From Caryophanales bacterium UBA3260 (GTDB taxonomy: Bacteria > Bacillota_I > Bacilli_A > RF39 > UBA660), in NCBI GenBank assembly GCA_002362595.1, contig DEUO01000121.1:1-25802 (forward strand): 25,802 bases of DNA. The letters are read 5' to 3'. Positions 22,730 to 25,802 of the stretch are shown here, in pieces (within the stretch, counting starts at the first letter, position 1; the number at the start of each line of letters is the position of its first letter). A program made the position numbers and the translations under genes. Below the pieces are notes generated by a model. The model saw nothing but the letters and a program-made list of their open reading frames with translations, searched no databases and was not told the DNA's origin.

Positions 22730-23383
22730 ATGAAGAAAAAAATAATAATAGTATTACTTTTGTTATGCATTTTATGTGGAGGATGTACACCTTTGCAAAA
22801 GATGTCGTTGGATGAAGTTATTGAAAATGGAACAGATGTCAATGTAAAAGTATATAATAAATATCGTAAAGGCTATAAATATAATGTACCTAAGGGAATA
22901 GATGTTGTTGATAGTACAGAATATAACGAAGTAATTAGTAGTAATAAGTATACTTATTATCTTTATATAGATGCAATAAGTTATTATAATAAGGTTATTG
23001 AAACTTATGAAGTTAAAGATGATGTGTATTTTTCAAAGGCAATAAATTATAAAGATAAATATGGTTATTTGGAGATTAAAGAGCTTAAAAATAAGAAGTA
23101 TTTTATTGAAATTATGTATAATTATGCTAAAATAGAAGTGATAGTAGAAAATAGTGATATAAATCTTGCAGTGGCAAATTCGTTATCAGTTTTGTCTTCT
23201 ATTACATTTTACGATAATGTTTTGAAAAATTTATTAGATGAAGAGACTTCACAATTTGAAGAAAATGATTTTAATATATTTGAGACTAGAACAGATGTTG
23301 ATAGTTTGTATGTTCAAACTATGGATGAAAATGTTTATAATAATGATGAAGATGAAATACATGATTCAGATTTAATCAATTAA
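22730..23383 (+). CDS. Predicted lipoprotein, unknown function
   Basis: This 217-residue protein starts MKKKIIIVLLLLCILCGGC. The lipobox (LCGGC) puts the lipid-bearing Cys at residue 19 or 20. The mature part has a mixed alpha/beta pattern with many Tyr, Lys and Asp and ends in a very acidic tail (NNDEDEIHDSDLIN). I recognise no named domain. It heads a four-gene operon whose other members look like envelope-associated structural proteins, and the next start follows 14 bases after its stop. Anchoring to the outer face of the membrane is clear from the lipobox; the function is unknown. Confidence 0.82.
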   Translation: MKKKIIIVLLLLCILCGGCTPLQKMSLDEVIENGTDVNVKVYNKYRKGYKYNVPKGIDVVDSTEYNEVISSNKYTYYLYIDAISYYNKVIETYEVKDDVYFSKAINYKDKYGYLEIKELKNKKYFIEIMYNYAKIEVIVENSDINLAVANSLSVLSSITFYDNVLKNLLDEETSQFEENDFNIFETRTDVDSLYVQTMDENVYNNDEDEIHDSDLIN

Positions 23384-23396
23384 GGCGGTGTTATTA

Positions 23397-24680
23397 ATGG
23401 GATTATTTGGAAAAATAAAGAATATTTTATTTGAACCTGATGAAGAAGAATTAATTGAAGATATGCATGTTTATACTAAAGAAGAAGTAAAGGAAACACC
23501 AAAAAAAGAGGAAGTTGTAGAAAAAAATAGGGTAGTTGAAGCTTCTCCTATTAGTACAACTAATGCTTCACGTTTTAGTAATGTAAAGAGAGATATTGAT
23601 ATTGATTATGAAGATAAAAAAGTTTTAGATGAAGTACCAGGAGTTATGGAAGCTATGTCTAAAGTAGCTGAGGATCAAGCACGTGTTACTCCACATAAGG
23701 AAGAAGAAAGGCCATCACCTTTTCAATCTTTCGACGAAAAAGAGTTTGATCGCGTTAATTCACGAGTTTCAAAAAATGAGAATGTTCATAAAGTAAAGAA
23801 AGAAGAGAATGTTCAACCAGTTAATACTTTTAGAAAAGCCAACAATTTATTTTCTTCTACTAGTCATTCTGATATTAAGGAAGAACCTGTTAAGGAGGTT
23901 AGTGTGCCTGTTAAGAAGCCGTTTACACCATCTCCAGTTATTTCTCCTGTATATGGTATTTTGGATAAGAATTATCATAAGGATGATATTGTAGACAAGA
24001 AAGATGGTATGAAGCGTGAAAAGGTTATTAAGCCTGTTGTTAAGCAGGAACCAGTTTCAGAAGATACTTTGGAAGTAGATATAGATGCTGTAAGAAAAAA
24101 GGCTTATGGTACTTTAGATGATATTGAAAAAGAAATGAGAGCTCATAACGAGATTGTTGATGATAATGTAGAACCAATAGTACAAGATGTTTCGCAAAAT
24201 GTTATAGATATTAAAGATGAAGATATACATTCTACAGATTTAATTAGTAGTGATATCGAAGAATTAGATGATGATGTAACTTTAGGCGATTTGATAGAAT
24301 TGCAGAATAAGGATAATAGTCAAAATGAAGATAGTTTATCTGTAGAAGATGAATTAGAAAAAGAATTTGATAATGATGAATCTAATAATTATGAGATAAA
24401 AGAGGTTTCTAATGAAGATTTACCTATAATTGATAATAATTCTCAAGAGAAAGTTAAGCCTCGTTTGTTAGATGATATGGAGAAAACTAGTACTTTACAA
24501 ATTTTAGATGATATTGAAAAGGAGCTTAATTCAATAAAACCAATTAATAAAGATGTTGATACATATACTGATGATGAAATGAAGGAAAAAATAGAAAAAA
24601 GCGAAACATTAGAAAATGATTTATTTAATTTAATTGATTCTATGTATGAACAAGGAGAGGAGGAAGAAAACAATGATTAG
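23397..24680 (+). CDS. Long acidic, mostly disordered protein with N-terminal amphipathic helix
   Basis: This 427-residue protein has no recognised domain. It opens MGLFGKIKNILFEPDEEE, a short amphipathic helix followed by acid, which resembles the membrane-binding start of SepF; the SepF core domain is not present. The remainder is low-complexity, rich in Glu, Asp, Lys, Val, Ser and Asn, with short recurring acidic helices (for example LDDIEKEM and LDDIEKEL). It is likely a flexible cytosolic scaffold peripherally bound to the membrane. GGCGGTG sits 6 bases ahead of ATG 23397; the GTG at 23388 lies within that site and is unlikely as a start. It overlaps the DUF948 gene by 8 bases. A link to division or cell shape is a guess. 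Confidence 0.78.
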   Translation: MGLFGKIKNILFEPDEEELIEDMHVYTKEEVKETPKKEEVVEKNRVVEASPISTTNASRFSNVKRDIDIDYEDKKVLDEVPGVMEAMSKVAEDQARVTPHKEEERPSPFQSFDEKEFDRVNSRVSKNENVHKVKKEENVQPVNTFRKANNLFSSTSHSDIKEEPVKEVSVPVKKPFTPSPVISPVYGILDKNYHKDDIVDKKDGMKREKVIKPVVKQEPVSEDTLEVDIDAVRKKAYGTLDDIEKEMRAHNEIVDDNVEPIVQDVSQNVIDIKDEDIHSTDLISSDIEELDDDVTLGDLIELQNKDNSQNEDSLSVEDELEKEFDNDESNNYEIKEVSNEDLPIIDNNSQEKVKPRLLDDMEKTSTLQILDDIEKELNSIKPINKDVDTYTDDEMKEKIEKSETLENDLFNLIDSMYEQGEEEENND

Positions 24681-24966
24681 TTTCTTAGAAAGTTTTTTAC
24701 CTATAATTATATATTTCTTATTAATAATTTTGTTAATAGTAGGTATAATATTAGGTATAAGATCTATTCAAACCTTGAACAAGATTGATAGAGTTGTAGA
24801 TGATGTTAATGATAAAGTTCAAACTTTAAATGGTTTCTTTAATCTAATTGATTTTACAACTGATAAAATTGTTTCAATTACTGATAAAGTAGTTGAAGGT
24901 GTTGGTGGATTTATTGGCTCAATATTCAAACGTAAACATAAAATAGATGATGAGGAGGAAGAATAA
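24673..24966 (+). CDS. DUF948-like membrane protein (YtxG type)
   Basis: This 97-residue protein has a membrane helix at about residues 9-30 (IIIYFLLIILLIVGIILGIR), then an amphipathic helical region with repeated VDDVNDKV/TDKIVSITDKVV patterns, and a basic then acidic tail (KRKHKIDDEEEE). This is the DUF948 layout. GGAGAGGAGGAAG lies just upstream, inside the previous gene, with which it overlaps by 8 bases. In Bacillus the DUF948 and YtxH proteins are neighbours (ytxG-ytxH) in the general-stress regulon. The same pair appears here, separated by two bases, which supports both calls. Confidence 0.8.
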   Translation: MISFLESFLPIIIYFLLIILLIVGIILGIRSIQTLNKIDRVVDDVNDKVQTLNGFFNLIDFTTDKIVSITDKVVEGVGGFIGSIFKRKHKIDDEEEE

Positions 24967-24968
24967 TT

Positions 24969-25430
24969 ATGACAAAAGAAAAAAAGAATGGTGGTTTAGG
25001 TAAGTTTATTGCTGGAGCTGCTGTTGGAGTAGGATTAGGTATCTTGTTTGCACCTAAGTCTGGTAAAGAAACAAGAAAAGAATTAAAGGAAAAATTCGAT
25101 GAGCTTGTTAAGAAAGTAAAAGAAATAGATGTAGATGAGGTAAGAGAATCATTTTTAAATAAGATAGATGAAATAAAAGCAGAATTAGCAGATTTAGATG
25201 GCGAAAAAGTTCTTTCTATTGCAAAAGAGAAAGCCGCAAGTATTAAGCTTAAGCTTGATGAATTAATAAAAGAAGCTAAAGAAAAAGCTACTCCTGTTGT
25301 AGAAAAGACAATAGAAGATTTAAGAGAAAAAACTATTAACGTTTTAAAAAGTACTGTAGATAGGTTAGAACATCCAGAAGAAAAGAAAGAAAAAAAAGTA
25401 GCTAAGAAAAAGGTTACTAAGAAAGCATAG
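24969..25430 (+). CDS. YtxH-domain protein
   Basis: This 153-residue protein has a Gly/Ala-rich hydrophobic N-terminal segment (FIAGAAVGVGLGILFAPKSG) and KSGKETRKELKEK right after it, the signature of the YtxH domain. A long, highly charged amphipathic helix (about 40-130) follows, with a Lys-rich tail (KKVAKKKVTKKA) that may bind nucleic acid or lipid head groups. GAGGAGGAAG upstream is the ribosome-binding site. Family members are small stress- or envelope-linked proteins. It is the last gene of the operon, closed by a strong terminator. Confidence 0.88.
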   Translation: MTKEKKNGGLGKFIAGAAVGVGLGILFAPKSGKETRKELKEKFDELVKKVKEIDVDEVRESFLNKIDEIKAELADLDGEKVLSIAKEKAASIKLKLDELIKEAKEKATPVVEKTIEDLREKTINVLKSTVDRLEHPEEKKEKKVAKKKVTKKA

Positions 25431-25432
25431 TT

Positions 25433-25462
25433 AAAGATTGATATTTTATATCAGTCTTTTTT
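25433..25462 (+). terminator. Rho-independent terminator after the YtxH gene
   Basis: AAAGATTGATAT (25433-25444) pairs with ATATCAGTCTTT (25448-25459), a 12-bp stem with one G-T pair and a TTT loop, followed by T to 25462. Confidence 0.9.
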
Positions 25463-25609
25463 AATATAAATATATGTTTTATATATTGGATATAAATTTA
25501 ATTAATATTGTAATCTATTTTTTAGCTTTAAATATATTATAATATAGGTATATAAAAGTATCTTATATCGTATATAAAGAATAATTATTTAAAATGTTGC
25601 AAGATAAAT

Positions 25610-25637
25610 TTGACTATGGCGAAAATTGTGATATAAT
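25610..25637 (+). promoter_or_regulatory. Upstream promoter (P1) of a presumed rRNA operon
   Basis: -35 TTGACT (25610-25615), a 16-base spacer and an extended -10 TGATATAAT (TATAAT at 25632-25637). AT-rich sequence upstream could act as an UP element. Confidence 0.75.
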
Positions 25638-25710
25638 GAGAGTGCTTTTAGAGAAAAAAGCCGAAAAATATGCCTTAAAAAAACTTTTTTAAAAAAATGT
25701 TAATAAAAAG

Positions 25711-25739
25711 TTGACAAGTTAAAAATGTTTTGGTATATT
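25711..25739 (+). promoter_or_regulatory. Downstream promoter (P2) of a presumed rRNA operon
   Basis: Consensus -35 TTGACA (25711-25716), an exact 17-base spacer and -10 TATATT (25734-25739). A-rich and T-rich tracts lie right upstream. Confidence 0.85.
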
Positions 25740-25802
25740 ATTCATCGCAGTCAAGAAAAAAAGCAAAATCTTGAATGTGAAAATGATCTTTGAAAACTAA
25801 GT
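25740..25802 (+). promoter_or_regulatory. rRNA-operon leader with boxA-like element
   Basis: The sequence TGATCTTTGAAAACTAA (25784-25800) is the leader motif found before 16S rRNA genes in many Bacillota (boxA-like TGNTCTTTGAAAAC). The 16S gene itself would begin downstream of the window. The rest of the 340-base stretch after the terminator (25463-25609) is AT-rich, with no coding sequence and no further element I can support. Confidence 0.75.

Noticed and set aside
23397..23450. Calling the 427-residue protein SepF
   Set aside because: Only the first helix resembles SepF; the conserved SepF core is not present.
25508..25543. A third promoter (TTGTAA ... TATAAT) before the rRNA-type promoters
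   Set aside because: The spacer would be 24 bases, too long for a standard promoter.
1..25802. CRISPR arrays, tRNA genes, insertion sequences
   Set aside because: I saw no regularly spaced repeats, no cloverleaf-type sequence with a TTC-A loop and CCA end, and no transposase or IS-type terminal inverted repeats.

Overview
The window is strongly AT-rich DNA from a low-GC member of the Bacillota, most likely an uncultured gut-type Bacilli/Mollicutes-related lineage that still makes peptidoglycan. The evidence is its gene content: a Cse60 homologue, a DUF948/YtxH pair, TrmB, an MOP-family flippase, and Bacillota-type ribosome-binding sites (GGAGG and GGTGAT) and promoters. TGA acts as a stop: it ends the CPBP protease, cse60 and trmB genes, and no long reading frame contains it, so the Mycoplasma code is not used. 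The taxonomic placement is inference.

Layout. (1) Positions 1-4019, plus strand: two tandem GT-C-like membrane proteins (the first cut by the window edge), then an FAD-dependent oxidoreductase of the UDP-galactopyranose-mutase-like kind. This looks like the end of a surface-glycan block. (2) 6147-4016, minus strand: a membrane-anchored thioredoxin-like protein (CGHC), a CPBP intramembrane protease and a membrane-anchored metallophosphoesterase-like protein with altered active-site motifs. The block ends in a bidirectional hairpin shared with the FAD gene. (3) 6260-18559, plus strand: a seven-gene cluster read from a divergent promoter. In order: a small Cys-containing surface protein with a C-terminal membrane anchor; a 1905-residue, Cys-rich secreted protein with Ig-like, B-repeat-like and thioester-domain-like modules; a membrane protein joining a DUF5411-like N-terminus to an SH3b domain and an M15 (VanX/VanY-type) peptidase; a CpaB-like SAF protein; and TadA, TadB and TadC homologues. 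A terminator follows. (4) 18688-19707: a single gene between terminators for a TasA/SipW-type surface protein. (5) 19784-22622: cse60, an MOP flippase, a convergent small coiled-coil protein and trmB. (6) 22730-25430: a lipoprotein, a long acidic disordered protein, a DUF948 protein and a YtxH protein, ended by a terminator. (7) 25463-25802: no protein gene; tandem promoters and a leader that look like the upstream region of a ribosomal RNA operon whose 16S gene starts just past the window.

The most unusual region is block 3. A minimal Tad-like motor (ATPase plus two platform proteins and a CpaB-like protein) is genetically tied to a giant disulfide-rich surface protein and a wall peptidase, but no Flp pilin, prepilin peptidase or TadZ is visible. 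My working model, which is inference, is a monoderm surface-assembly or adhesion machine. In it the peptidase opens the wall, the giant protein is the exposed effector or adhesin, and the neighbouring CGHC protein may help its disulfides form.
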